Assembly: GCF_043290135.1 (NCBI RefSeq)
Contig: NC_134701.1
Coordinates: 67,032,002-67,096,001 of the forward strand
Direction: 5' to 3'
Source: Rhipicephalus microplus
Taxonomy: Eukaryota > Arthropoda > Arachnida > Ixodida > Ixodidae
DNA: 64,000 bases
Each line of letters opens with the position of its first letter. The stretch's first letter is position 1. Below, piece after piece: positions 12,850-24,900 of the stretch. The notes beneath the pieces are model-generated. The model did no database searches, was not told the origin of the DNA, and saw only the letters and a list, made by a program, of their open reading frames with translations. The position numbers and the translations under genes are program-made.

Positions 12850-13339
12850 AGTTTGTAGTGCTGGATGTTTTCGCCTTCAGTTAATCTAAAGCAAGCAAAG
12901 TCTGGTCTGTTAGGTCATCAGCAAGCACAGTTACGCCACAGTACTGTCTGTCATCAGAGGTGAAATCAAAGTCAAACCCACCTCAACTTTTTGAGAGCTG
13001 GGTGTACTTTCCACTGCGCAATGACTTCAATTTCTAGCATGCTCATGATCCTTGAATTGAAATGCTTCTTGTTGGTGATATTTTAAACTATTAAAATTCG
13101 ATAGGATAAGCCATTAGGTCTGCCCTGTCAATTTGTCTGCTGTGCTACGGCTATGTAGGTCAGTCGGTCAAAAATCCGTAAACGAATATGTGTTAGTATG
13201 TACAGAAGGAGGTCACTTAGCACGAGGCTTAAAGGCTCAAGGCTCCTGCGAAAAATATACATGTTGATAACTATAGAAAAATGGCAACTAAAATGTTGCA
13301 AGTTATTATGATAGAAATAAAGACAAGGTCATTTTGTAA
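12850..13339. other. No gene recognised
   Basis: AT-rich DNA with no long frame and no repeat I can assign. Confidence 0.4.
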
Positions 13340-14195
13340 TGTAAATTCCCGCGGAAGTGATAATAAAACAATTTTCAGTAATTATGCATGGCTATGAAAA
13401 AGATGGCGGTAGAATATTGAACAAAAGGGACTTCAATTAATGATACACCAGACATCTCAAATCTGCTTAAAAGTATTGAATGACAATTGTTTAGTGCATA
13501 GTGGTATTGAATTCCAAAAATGTATGGCAGCAAATATGGTAGTGTGTTTGCCGTAGTTAGTGCGTGTATGTGGTAGTAAAGAATTGTTGTTAGAGGCGAA
13601 CCTGGTGGGATTAGCGTTAACCAATTGAAATTTTCGTAAGGTATTGGCTGTTATGGAAGCGTTAAAACACTTAAATACAAGAATCCTGAGTGTATGTTTG
13701 AATAAATTGCACACTGTTAGTACACTATGTTGCTGAAGAAGCGGGGACACGCTGGTGAATAGAGTACTGAATGATAGGATGCGAATGGCTTGGTTTTGGG
13801 GACGTTGAAGTGGGAGGATATGAGATGGATAGGTGTTGGTCCATAACCTGATGCAGTAGGTAATATGACTGTGGATAATGGTGTAGTATAGCTTAAGCAA
13901 AGTTGAAGCATGGTCATTCTTCAATTAATGTTCTGATACCATGAGCTATCCTCTGTCTTCTAAGGGAAATGTCATGATAGTACTTTAGATGAGCATCTAG
14001 GAGTACTGCCAAGAATGTGAACTTAGTGGAACAAAAATGTCTGTGGCTTTTGATAGTAATAGCCGGGGTACGTGAAAGAGCATAATGACTCAAATGAAAG
14101 ATAATGAACTGTGTTTTATTTGTGTGAATTCTTAAACCATTAGCTGTGCACCATTTCTTTAATAATAATGGTGTCCAAGGACTCCTGCTGTGCAA
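13340..14195 (-). pseudogene. CR1/L2-like LINE reverse transcriptase, 3' remnant
   Basis: Minus-strand frames 13914-14195 and 13457-13924 read one after the other as the end of a non-LTR reverse transcriptase. First comes a W-x-x-ANGL-type block with an NKTQFIIF segment (end of palm). Then comes a thumb-like part with YYTIIHSHITYCI, LQNxAIRI-like residues and a terminal HFWNSIP-like motif typical of the CR1/L2/Jockey group. The catalytic FADD box is missing because the copy is 5'-truncated. A frameshift near 13915-13924 joins the two frames. Its 3' limit is uncertain. Confidence 0.65.
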
Positions 14196-17160
14196 TTATA
14201 AGAGCTCTTTACATCCCATTGCTAATCTGAGAAAATGGGGGACCACAAGCAGGTCTGTGACCAGCACGTCATTGCTGTCTTGTATTCAAGACCAGAGCCC
14301 TACACAAAGAACGTTAATGTTTATTTCAACCGCTCGTGCCCTCCCATTCTTCTTTCTCTTTGGTTCTCCTGCTTGTTGTCGCACAGTCGCAATCATCCGC
14401 AACAATTACCTCATTTGGAAATTTGTTTCGAAACCATCACTCGTACACCATGCTAGAGAGCTTGAGATGCAAGCTGCTTTAAAGATCAATGGGCTTTGTC
14501 ACATAGTCTCCATCAATAGTGACACTTGTGTACTGCTCTGCTTCACCAAATGAATTCACAATAAAACAAAAAAGGTAGCTGTTAGTAGTAGACTTCATAA
14601 TTTTGCAGTTGTACATCTGAACATTTCTAAAAAATGAAATTTCAATTTTCTGGATTTATAGATGTAAACACCTCTTGGAGAGAAATAAAAAATAATATTG
14701 TCACGTGGCCATGATGTTGAAGACTGCAGTAGTCGGCGGGGTTGAGACCAAACTTTTTATTTTAGCGAAACTTTGCCTGAAGTATGGAAAGCCCAACTAC
14801 AAGCAATACATAGTCTGCCATAATAGCGGTAAACAGTGCGTCGGCCATCAATATTCTGACAAGCAGTACAGTGCATCTGCTTTTATACAAGTGCTATTGA
14901 AAATTCTGGGGTTATTGCTGGTGGCTGCGTAAGCACTAGACTATTTGCGTCCTGTCCGCAAACTTAACAGTGTGACCTAAAGTTATTACGGAGCTCCTGA
15001 AAAACTGCTGCACCGAGTGTTGCTTAGAGTCTTTGTGGGTGAAACCCGACTTTATCGAAATAAAACAGACCTGGCAATACGCATTACTTAGTTGTCAGGC
15101 TTCTCAATTATTTGCTAAATTTATCCCAAGTAAAAAGATATTTTTATGCCGAAAGGCCAAAAAACATCTGAATATGGCGTGTTGTGCTGCATGTGTTATT
15201 GCTGTGAGAAATATATAAAACAATTCACATACCTGTAATAACAATATACGTGAACTTCACACTCCACAAGCAGTTTGCTGTGGAAAAATTTTTTTTTTTA
15301 ATTTTCAACACATCTTATGACAGCCTCGATTAATCTTCTCATATCCAGAATTCTCTCGCAACAACAATTAAGATATGGTATTTTCTTTTTTTTATTTCAG
15401 GACAACAATGAAGTGTTGATGTGAGGTTTTACGTTTCTTTATATTATTGTCTTGCGACAAAGTACTCAGAGTATGTAAGCATTTGACTCAACTTTAGCCA
15501 GAAAATGGATGCTTCCAAAGCTTCTCAAAAAATATATTTTATTGATATTAACAATTATAATTTATCCAGGTTGCCACTCGTGATTTCGGCAAGAGTTTTT
15601 CCAATGTGTTGGCACTCACTGCATTTTCCGTCTGGCATGTGCTGAATAATAGAATGTACTTTTTTTGTAGTTTGCTTAGTTAACTTTATTCCTATCTCAA
15701 AAGAGTTATTTATTTGTGCTGTCTGACCTTGTGTTTTTATGATTATTGCACAAATGATGCAATAATAAACAAGTAAGTTTTTATGAACAGGCTTATGCTT
15801 AGTTAACTGATGTAAGCTAAAAGTAAAAACAAAAGATGTGCAATAAACTGATCCTTCTTGATAATGAATGGCAAGATTAAGAGCAACTTTCACCAAATCC
15901 ACTTATGTTTTTACTTGCATGGCATGTCACGAATTGGCATCACTCGTAGCCAGGTGCGTTTTCTTTTTTCCATTTACATACTTTGAGGCATGTGCAAGGG
16001 TGTGTTCAATGAGAGATGGGATACAGCACAAAAAACAAAAAAACACTCGTGATAATTACAGATGCCCAATCACATTCACACAAAAAGATGGTGGGTCATT
16101 GGTAGCAACAACACTACTAGGTGTGTGCAAGAATTTAAATAACGGACCAAATAGCATTCGCTAGTCAAATTTGATTGTACATACACGAAATACCCAATAT
16201 TTAAAAAATAATTAGCCCCGATGGGACAACCCTGAAGAAGCAAAACATGGGATCACCTGAAGGTTTATTTTATTTTTGTAATCCCTGAACTACCACAATA
16301 AATGCAGCCCAAGTATTGGCAGCACTATTGATTCTATAACCATTACCAGATAAACCATTTTTTCTGCAAACTGCACTTTCACTCTGTTTTTTACTGTGGT
16401 GGAACGGCATCACATTAATCCTTTCCTGTTTTCATCATTGAAGTTAGGGACTATGACTGCAATTAGCTTCACGAATGAAAACACATGCCAGTAAGTCTCT
16501 TGTTCACGTAAATTGTTCTTACAGATACAGCTTTCAACACTTGATTTTTACCTCCTCTCTGTGCCAGGGTATATGTTGTGATAATTTTGCCTGTTCCAAT
16601 AAATCTTTAGCTGAATGCATGGTGTTCGGTTCAAAATTCTTTAGATTTTACACTGAAATTTTACTTAAAGGCTGGCAACAGAGTTTAAACTTGAATAATG
16701 GAGTTTCTGAGGCATTTTTACATACAGTTGAAAAGTATTTCGAACGCTCTGGTCGCTGCTGTATACAAGCTTATCACAGTTTTCATAATTGTAGCATTAT
16801 TTGGTGACAGCTCATGAATATTTATTTCAAATAAACTGTTTTGGAGTTCTAGGACTATTTTTAAAAAAGTTTCCTTTCTATTTGAAAACTATCAGAAGAG
16901 TCTTAGGTTAACTTAAGCGCTATTTTCGGTTATACCGTTATTGGATTCATATTGAATTCGCTTTTGAAATTTACTACTCGCAAACCACTTGCTTGCGCTC
17001 GTCTGTAGTACGACAGTGTTCATGCTGTCAACGCTTCACCGCTCTATATGCATGAATCGCGGTGAAGTGAGCAAAAACAATAAACGTTGGCTTGAGGCGG
17101 GTTCTTTACATGCACAACATACCGTAGATTTCGAAGTGTATTTGGCCTAGAGGGAATACG
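14196..17160. other. AT-rich DNA, no gene recognised
   Basis: Only scattered frames of up to 135 codons, with no motifs. The frame at 14146-14553 lies partly antisense to the LINE remnant and shows no domain. No clear element boundaries. Confidence 0.4.
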
Positions 17161-17376
17161 CTGTCACTTGCGTCCTTCTCTTCTAATAATAGCGCGGCCT
17201 ATCGCTCCTCATGTGAACGGAACTGCTTGGCGTGTTGATAAAGGGACACTACGAAGACATTCGTTTGCAGATCTATCGAGAAGCTGCTACATATATTCGT
17301 GCTTCTCATTTAGCATCGCTATCATAATCAGTAGCTGCGGCATTCACTACAAGTAGCCTAAGATATGCCAGAGTGA

Positions 17377-17640
17377 GTGCAAGCTGAGCGATCGAGTGAC
17401 GTGCGCGACGTAGGCAATCAAGTGATCCGAAACCGGCTCTTTGAGCTGCAACAAATGCTTATCGAGTTACGATTATTGTTATATAGTCCGCACATGAACT
17501 CTTCAAACCGTCATCATCCATTTTTCGCTGCATATCTGCGCCGACTTCGATGCTTTCGGCGATCGTTGCAAACGGAGCGACGAGTCTTGCGGCAGCGTCG
17601 ATACAGGCGTGCGCACAACGTTTCTGAAGCACCTTGGTAG
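17377..17640 (+). CDS. Unrecognised Arg-rich ORF in a CpG-rich segment
   Basis: An 87-codon frame opens at 17377. Its middle part, around FELQQMLIELRLLLYSP, is Leu-rich and possibly helical; its C-terminal half is Arg-rich (RRLRCFRRSLQ...). It lies in a CpG-rich stretch (about 17150-18020) that could be a promoter and first exon. A 27-bp tandem duplication overlaps its end. The opposite strand also has an 80-codon frame (17459-17701), so strand choice is uncertain. I assign no function. Confidence 0.2.
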   Translation: MQAERSSDVRDVGNQVIRNRLFELQQMLIELRLLLYSPHMNSSNRHHPFFAAYLRRLRCFRRSLQTERRVLRQRRYRRAHNVSEAPW

Positions 17641-17666
17641 CACAACGTTTCTGAAGCACCTTGGTA
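17613..17666. repeat. Perfect 27-bp tandem duplication
   Basis: The unit GCACAACGTTTCTGAAGCAC plus CTTGGTA is present twice without a mismatch and is followed by the first four bases of a third copy. Its length is a multiple of three. On the minus strand it doubles a nine-residue peptide (ATKVLQKRC) without breaking the frame. Confidence 0.95.
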
Positions 17667-17797
17667 GCACCAGCTATTGATAGCGCCGTCTTCCCATTCA
17701 TCGTAGGCGGGTTGCCAGTACGCGTGCGAGCGTCAACTTTGTTCTCGCTTTCGTCGCGGCGTCTTCATCAGCTGTGCCCCCGCCCGACACGCGAACC

Positions 17798-17835
17798 CCT
17801 GCAGCATCGTCCTGGGCGCAGCCATGTTTGCTGAC
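17798..17835 (-). repeat. Inverted copy of the 38-bp element at 8925-8962
   Basis: Thirty-six of 38 bases match the reverse complement of 8925-8962. Both copies lie in CpG-rich DNA and include CAAACATGGCTG on the same relative strand. Confidence 0.8.
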
Positions 17836-18299
17836 AGCCATGAGTAGTGACAGCCGACGGGTGAGTGACGGTGGCAGTTCACCTGCCGTGGTCGGATGGT
17901 TCCTCTTTCCGCGATGCCCGCCTAGACCGCCGTTTGGGAACAAATACAGTTTCGTAGAAAAAAAGTGGTTCAGAACACGTCGCAGCGATGGATGCAATCA
18001 TGGTATGCGACGGCCATATTAGTGTAAATTTCTGAAGATGATCTGTATTGCAAATGATTACTTTCGTCTAATTTTTTGTTCACGGAGGAGACACTTGTTT
18101 TTTTGCACTATTCAGTGAAACATTATTGGTAAACGGGTGCTGTATTCATAATACTCGCGAAGAGGTGAAGCCTGTGATTCTTAAACGTGTGCTGTATTCT
18201 TAATGTTGGCGAAGGGGGGAATTTTTTTATTTCCTGGACACTATGTACGTTTTTCTGTCCGTAAATACGCGCAATTTTTCGCAGTGTACATGCTACGCT

Positions 18300-18545
18300 G
18301 TTAGCACGCTCGCGGCCGTTTTGCTAGCTCCACATATACCACATTTGGTATCAGGTGACGTGAATAGATTACGAAGGTAAATGACACGTTCAAACGTGAT
18401 AGTGATCACATGGAGGTCATATACGGCGTAATTTACCTCCGCCTCGTAACCTCGTGCTTATATTAAAGTGACATAATTACCTTCTTCATTCGTGCTTCGC
18501 ATGTCATCGATTCCCACTGTGCGTGGGATCTGCCAATGTTTGTTA
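18300..18545 (-). repeat. Inverted single-unit copy of the array element
   Basis: Read on the minus strand, this contains in order the leader ATTGGCAGATCCCAC..GTGGGAATC, the CGAAGCACGAATGA stretch, one GCATGTGT-type repeat unit and the TATGTGGAGCTAGCAAAACGG end. It is colinear with 7070-7300. It carries only one tandem unit, compared with about seven in the array, so subrepeat number varies between copies. Confidence 0.75.
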
Positions 18546-18559
18546 TTTTGCCAATGACT

Positions 18560-21189
18560 GCGTAGGCATCGCATGGCGGCAGCACATTGCAATATTAAAT
18601 TTTAAAAATTTTGAACTTGTCAATCTGTCACCGAAAAAAACGTGCGTTACTTGCGGTGTGGCTTCACGTGGGAACGAGTCACTGATTCAATAGTTAATTC
18701 ACGAATTGTATCGCCAGGTAACACGAACCAGGTCGTTGCGATGAAAGAAGGCAAATGCATCACTGTCATCTCTCATGTGTCTTTGTAGCCAGCCTTCGAT
18801 TAGTGCAAGAAAACTTACGAGTCAATAAATTACCGCAGTCGCACTTGAGAAGCATCACATAATTATGGGTGTGGTTTTGCTATAGTGTGACAAGGAAAGC
18901 ATCACCTAAGTCAGAAATACTTCTTTTTCTGTCATAGCCTCCTGGTCTACCTGACATGGAAGCAGCTGTGTACTATGGGCAAGAAACCTGCTATATGACA
19001 TGCCTCGTGAAGCAGCAGCCCCGAGTGATACGTGTCTTATGAGGTACCAGTACATATATGTATAGAACACTGCTGTTTATTATTAAATTGAGACTATTTG
19101 TTTACCTTGAAATATTTTATGCGTTGCTTATGCTCATCAATATCTGGTGATGTTACTGTTTTTTCCAGGCTGCAATGCAAGGACAGGATGACTTCCCCCG
19201 AATCTGCACTCTGCAAGCACGTTGTAACACCTAAACGTTCACTACAACTGGCCATCTCGAACCTCACACATGCAATGCTGTATTGGTGAATGGTTTACCA
19301 CGCATATCGTGGAGGGGTGCTTTAGATTGGCCACAAGCATGGAATTGAATGGAATTGAATCTACACTTCAATAAACGTTGAAAATGTAACACTATTAGTT
19401 AGATTGTGTGGCCCTCTTGAGCTCAACAACAACGGTTTGATCCCAGCTACAGTGACCATATTTTGATGGGGATGAAATGCTAAGACGCTTGTGTGCTTAA
19501 GAGTTTGTTTTATCCGCCTGCACCACATGATCCATTTTACAAAGTGCTGCACCTCGCCACTCGTTTCAGGGGTGCAGCAATGGCATTGTCTAAGCAGTGC
19601 CTTTTATTTCAAGAAGCGCAGGAGAGGTACAGCACTAAAACTTGTTCATGATTTTTCTGTACCTTCTACTCTGACGGCGCTTGTTAGGTGCAGCCGCATG
19701 CCCTGCTTAACAAACAACATTGCATTGGTCGTAAGTGCCGTACCCTTCTCTACAAATGCGGTGTGTTTTGCCAAGATGTTTGCGCCTCATTATATTAAGC
19801 TAACAACAATGAGGATTCCACCTTGTCGGCACCTTGTCATTTACTTGTGATGCCACACTGCTGAACTCATGCTGCACAAGTTCCGAACTTCTCGTGCACA
19901 GATGTGAACCAGTTCTCATTTGTGCAGGAGAACTAAACTGACTCTTGTAAGAAGCTTGAAAACATGAAAAATCTGTGAACACGAGGTATCAGAGCGAATC
20001 TTTCGACAAGCAGTCTTGTCTCCTGCGGTCCTACAAGCCAGAATAAATAGAAATTTGCCCACTACTGTACGACTCAGATAACTTCATGTAACTCGTCAGA
20101 AATTAATAATTGAATTGCAAAATGAACCCCCCCCCCCCCCACCGTGAGGGGCATTAACAGGTCTTCCGACATTTAGTTGTGCCTTGTGACAGTTTACGAA
20201 CTGCACCAGACACTGGTTTGTCTTATATCATTGTGTTTAGCGCATACTAGTTTACAAAAAGTTGCGCCAAAGCTTACAAAACTGCACTCAATTGCATTAG
20301 CTTTGCACATATGTTCAATGGGCTCCTAAAATATAAGTCGTAAAGGTGATGAGTTCTTGCAGCACAGCTTCCTCAAACACGTGAATTCTCTCGTGATGAG
20401 CAAGATTGTGCCCATTGGATGTAGTACTCTTTTTTTCATATAACTGAGAAACGTCCCTGATTACTTTGAGCACATCTGCTTCTGTTTACATTTAGTTCTC
20501 ATAGCGATAGTGTATATCCCTACAAAGTGAAGTTCTGTGCACTACCATCGTGAAAAAAAAATTCAGGAAATCACTTAGGTTGTTGAAACATTCATGATCT
20601 GGACTTATCCACAACCACACTGCAAGATTGTACGTATTTCAAGCCCTAACCTTTAAAAGTAGCAGAGAGAAAACAACTGCAGGTGTCGAGCACAAGTATA
20701 CTGAAAAAGTAAACACAATAACAAGTGTTTAATAAATAAGACCTTTATTGATGCAGTATTTAGACAGATTCACATCTTGTACCACTACTTGATTTCAGGA
20801 GTGCTTGTGTGCAAGGGAGTGCTCAAGTTCTATCGGTATGTCTATGCAAAAAGAGATTATGCTCATAGCTGAGCAGAGAGTGAGTGTACTGTAAGAGCAC
20901 CAACAAAGATGTACAAACAACAAAAATGTACAATGCATGCCTAAAGCTCATTTTCTTAGAATTGGGCCTTTTCGATCTGTAAGCACACACCTCATAACTC
21001 CGTTCCTTTAGCATACATGTTCGCTGCATACTCAGCAGACTTGGCATTACTTTCGACGAGTGATACTAGCTGTAGTAACTGTGTACCTTAACTTTAACAA
21101 TGAGTGTAGCAAGCCTAAAATGTTTTAAGCCTCTCACATAAGTACGTTTTACCTATGATATGGGCTAACGACTGAGAATTAAAACTAGT
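18560..21189. other. No gene recognised; C14 homopolymer
   Basis: Mostly AT-rich with frames of up to 119 codons and no motifs. A run of 14 C lies at 20127-20140. GGAATTGAAT is duplicated in tandem near 19340. Confidence 0.4.
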
Positions 21190-21965
21190 GCCTACCCTGC
21201 ATACATGAGGTGACATTGCACAATTGTGAAGTGCAGTTATGTAGCATTGCAGAGCGAGAAATCTTCAGACCTGCTCGCATCCGCAATTTTTAACAAGTTT
21301 AGCAAAACTACATTGTTCTCACTGCGCCAGCTATCTATCGGCTATGTGCAAGTTTCCTTCCCTATTCCATATCATGCCTTCACTTCACTTCAAGATCAAC
21401 ACTACTTGACAAGCACCGCATCTGATGACAGAATATGACCCTTGCCCTGAAGCCACGTTATTAAACTCGAACGCCGCAACACAATGACAGTGACGTTAAT
21501 TCAGCAATCTCGGTGTTCAGTTATATGCATATGCTTGTTAGCTTTCAAGAGTCTTTACACATAGGTTGAAAGCTTTCGATATGTATGAGTGACTTGTTTT
21601 GTTCGGACCCAACCGCATTGGTTGTACCGGCTTGGACACTCGCAACAAATGATGCAAACCTTACTTGATTGACCTTGTTTTTGTCAGTATAGGCCTGCTA
21701 GGTCACCTTGTGATGATTACAGACGTGAAACGCGCTTTAGCAACAAAAAAAAAATACCAGAGGAGGTGAGCAGCGCGAACTAGCAGTGAGCCCTCCCACC
21801 TGCAGCAAAAAATGCGTCTGCGTATTGATGATGATCTTACTACCAGCGCAATCTCACTTCGCTGTATTGCAGTACGCCACCGCTACGTATTTGCATGTTA
21901 TTTTGATACAACAGCCCAAAGGTACAGTTGTCGTTCTCAAAACTGGTAAGTGTTCTGTGGCTCTC
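21190..21965 (+). repeat. Dispersed repeat, copy A
   Basis: The stretch from about 21200 to 21845 aligns almost end to end with the reverse complement of 63370-64000. Shared landmarks are GACATTGCACAATTGTGAAG at the start, the TTCACTTCACTTCAAGATCAA stretch, GTACCGGCTTGGACACTCGC and CCTCCCACCTGCAGCAAAAAA. The pair differs by substitutions and small indels. A ~130-bp sequence at 21832-21962 is instead shared with 60415-60548. Frames are broken here but more open in copy B. No terminal inverted repeats or transposase motif were identified, so the class is unknown. Confidence 0.7.
21832..21962 (+). mobile_element. Short MITE-like repeat, copy 1
   Basis: About 130 bp matches the reverse complement of 60415-60548. 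Shared blocks are ACTACCAGCGC, ACTACGTATTTGCATGTTA-like, TTTGATACAACAGCCCAAA and AACTGGTAAGTGTTCTGTGG. The alignment between copy A and the right-edge repeat stops where this segment begins, as expected for a later insertion into copy A. The ends show only about six bases of weak inverted similarity, so MITE is a working label. Confidence 0.5.
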
Positions 21966-21969
21966 CTAG

Positions 21970-22260
21970 ATCGGGCGCCGCCGCTCATGTGACGCTCGCG
22001 CCACTCTCGGCGCGTGCTATGCTTGCGTGGTAAGAGAACGCTAGGTCGCCGCACCTATATTGGCCGCGAGATCAAGCAGAGTCGCCGCCTGGCGGCAACT
22101 GGCCTTAACGGTGAAGTGTGGATTGCTCCTTTCGTCGTCTGCTAGCCACGTCGTATTTCTATGTGCGCGTACGTCATGCACGTTCTCAAAGTTTGGTTTG
22201 TTCGGTGATGTCAGCGTGAGTGTAATAGTTTCTACGTGTTCCTGAAACGACGTACGAAAG
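21970..22260 (+). other. CpG-rich segment with a possible first exon
   Basis: CpG-rich DNA contains a 61-codon frame (22060-22245) crossed by a strong splice donor, CAGC then GTGAGT at 22216. No protein family is recognisable. This could be a promoter with a first exon of an unseen gene, or chance. Confidence 0.2.
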
Positions 22261-24384
22261 CATCAGGTCTTGCTCGGCTGCTAATGCATTGTAATAAGGT
22301 CGGCGAGTGCAACTTTCCAGAGTGCTCTTTATGGTCGTCGTACCATCCATTCCCCAGTATAATTTCAGAGTGGATGGCGCTATCTGCCTCAAGCACACCG
22401 CAAAATGCTCTTGGTATCCTTCCAAACATGAGGACTATTAACTGCTGTTTGAATGCAGCGTTTTATAGTGACTCAATTGTAAAAAGAAATGGCTCCAGGC
22501 TATACACTAGCGCACTGTTTGTAGGTGTGTACAACTACGGCACTGTAGTTTAACGATGATGCGAGTAGCCTTTGTTGTGTTTATTTGGCCGTAATACTTT
22601 GCATAGAAATGTTACTGTCACATAAAGTATGAGACTTCGGTACTTACAGTGTACCTAAAAAAGAGTTACCGTGTGCAACCGTGTGCTTAGATTTAAGAAT
22701 GCTTTAAAGAGCCTAGATGTTGGAAACTAATTCAGATGACGTGACTTATATATAATATCGTATATTTTCACTGAAAATTTTACCTTTCTACATCGTTTTC
22801 GGCGCTTGTGTGGCATTGTTAGTGACCGAAGGAAAGTAGTGGTAATTTTTTGTCTGAAAAAACATGCTTGTTGCATTGACCAGGCCTTTGTTGTTGCACC
22901 ATAATACACGTAATACATCAAAGAAAGCTTTCTGCTAAACTCTTATTTAGGATTTCTGCTGGGACAATAGCAAGTACGTAAACGTCGTAAATGCATTTTA
23001 GCGCAACGGGCTGTCAATCACTAAGATTTTCTGACTAGACTCATTGCCTGTCCCACATTTTATGGTGAACATAATCAGAGGGCAAAAAAATCATATGCCT
23101 ATAAGGTGCGAATGGTGGTACTCAACTAATTGAACAGATATGCGGGCTTCCTACGATCTTTATTTCGCTCTTTTTTGTAATATGCAGAGGACGAAGACGT
23201 AAATAAGCAGTTCTGTCATGCTACAGGAGTGCGTAGTAGGCGGTACACAAGCTAACCACGTACAAACAGCACAGCAAAGGCGTGATTTAGTGCGAAGGCG
23301 TAAAGAGAGACACCTAGGGCGAGCACCCGTTTGAAAGGCAGAATGCGCTTTACTTGCGGGTAATGTTAACGTTACATAGGCGTCGTGCACCGATTCAGTA
23401 GAGAAGATCGTAGACATTAACAGTAAACTGTAAACAACGCTTTTAATCCGCTGACAATCGGCTCATACTGCACGCAACGAAGCGCCGCTGTGTGAATTTG
23501 TATACGCGCCGCCGACCATCTATCCGCACTTTCGCATGGATGGTACTGCCACCTATAGCCCAATCTCGCCGCCAATATGGCGCTCACTTTCGACGCATTT
23601 TTTTTTATTCGTTCGCCGGACGTCACTCAGTGTACGTCGACACCGCTACCCACTATGAACACCGCAAAGCCAAGGTGCCGGCGCTGAGGGCTTGCAACGC
23701 GGCTGCAGCACGGGCTCGGCGTCAGGACCATTCTCGGACTTTTCACCGCATCCAATATTTCAAGATACCTTGGCTTTGTATTTTACGGATCACAAAGCGA
23801 TTAGGCTAAAAGGAAAACGTTCCTCCGAGTTTATGTGATCCGTAATTAAGCTCTTGAACAAAATCCATATATGCTGCATCAATATGTAAATATCTCTATA
23901 TAGTACACTCATATGTAAATAATAAACATTGTTTATATTCCGTGTTGTATGTAATCACATCACAAGAACTCTTGTGTCGCGTCTTTTTATGATGATGATT
24001 GAGCATATGTACCGAGTATTCACGGTTTACAGGAACTACCTTTGGAGCAAGCTACTTCATCATTATTCACTCCATAAATACGCGGCATTTTTTTTCCTCT
24101 GCACAGAGCACCGTGCCAGTGAACACTTATTCCTAAATGTGTAACGTCTATGAATAAAGGTGCAAGAGCGCACAATGTGTGCCCTAATGTACGTGTTGCT
24201 TCTACACCAAACCGAAAACGAAACAACACTCTCGTTATTTACACTAAACACTCAGCGTCATTGAATCCGCTCAAAGGGAGGGCGGCAAAGCGATGGTGAA
24301 CGTCTTTTGGAAGCGGAGGCGTTATGTTTTTGGGAATTCATGCTAACAACTTCAATTTCTTTATTATTGACAATAGGATGTATA
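22261..24384. other. No gene called; CpG-rich patch at 23400-23760
   Basis: Mostly AT-rich. The patch at 23400-23760 is CpG-rich, with overlapping frames on both strands and a CGCCGCCAATATGGCGCTC motif. It may be a promoter, but no splice-supported exon was found. Confidence 0.3.
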
Positions 24385-24900
24385 CGTAAGTTTTCTTATA
24401 AAGGCAGGGATCCCCAACTCACAGAGAAGTTATGATCGAAGCCCCTATGTCGTATCCAGGTATACGAACACTAGAAGGCGCCAGCAATCAGTGTAAGGAA
24501 GATAGAATAGGGGTAGAACTCAAACAAGTGAAGAGAGCATGAACCAATGTAAGTTAGTATTATAAGAGGTAAACAACTGGCGTTCTGTTAGGTCTATTGG
24601 TAGATCGTTCTAAAGATGTAATGCGATATGTGTGAATGGGAAGAATCTATAGTTCGTGTGACTCTTTGGAATGGGGAGGTAATTGATTGTATCGGGTATC
24701 GGATGTTTTGGTAATTTTTACAGACGGACACAGTTTAATTTTGTGCATGGTTTTATACAGCAATACGAGAACATTTTATTCATCACAGTGTTTAACAAGA
24801 AGATTATTAAATAAAAGGTACGCAAATGAAATTGAATCGGTTCGTTTTAGGAATCGGGGCGCTGTGTTCCGTGCTGCGATAGTTAGCCATAAAGGGCGTG
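24385..24900 (-). pseudogene. Probable LINE RT C-terminal remnant
   Basis: Conceptual minus-strand reading is interrupted by stops but keeps the order of a non-LTR RT tail. A TDSISFAYLLFNNL-like thumb stretch comes first, then VLLYKTMHKI, a DTRYNQL block and a block resembling the usual terminal WNxLP region. Many nonsense changes make the assignment tentative. Confidence 0.35.
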
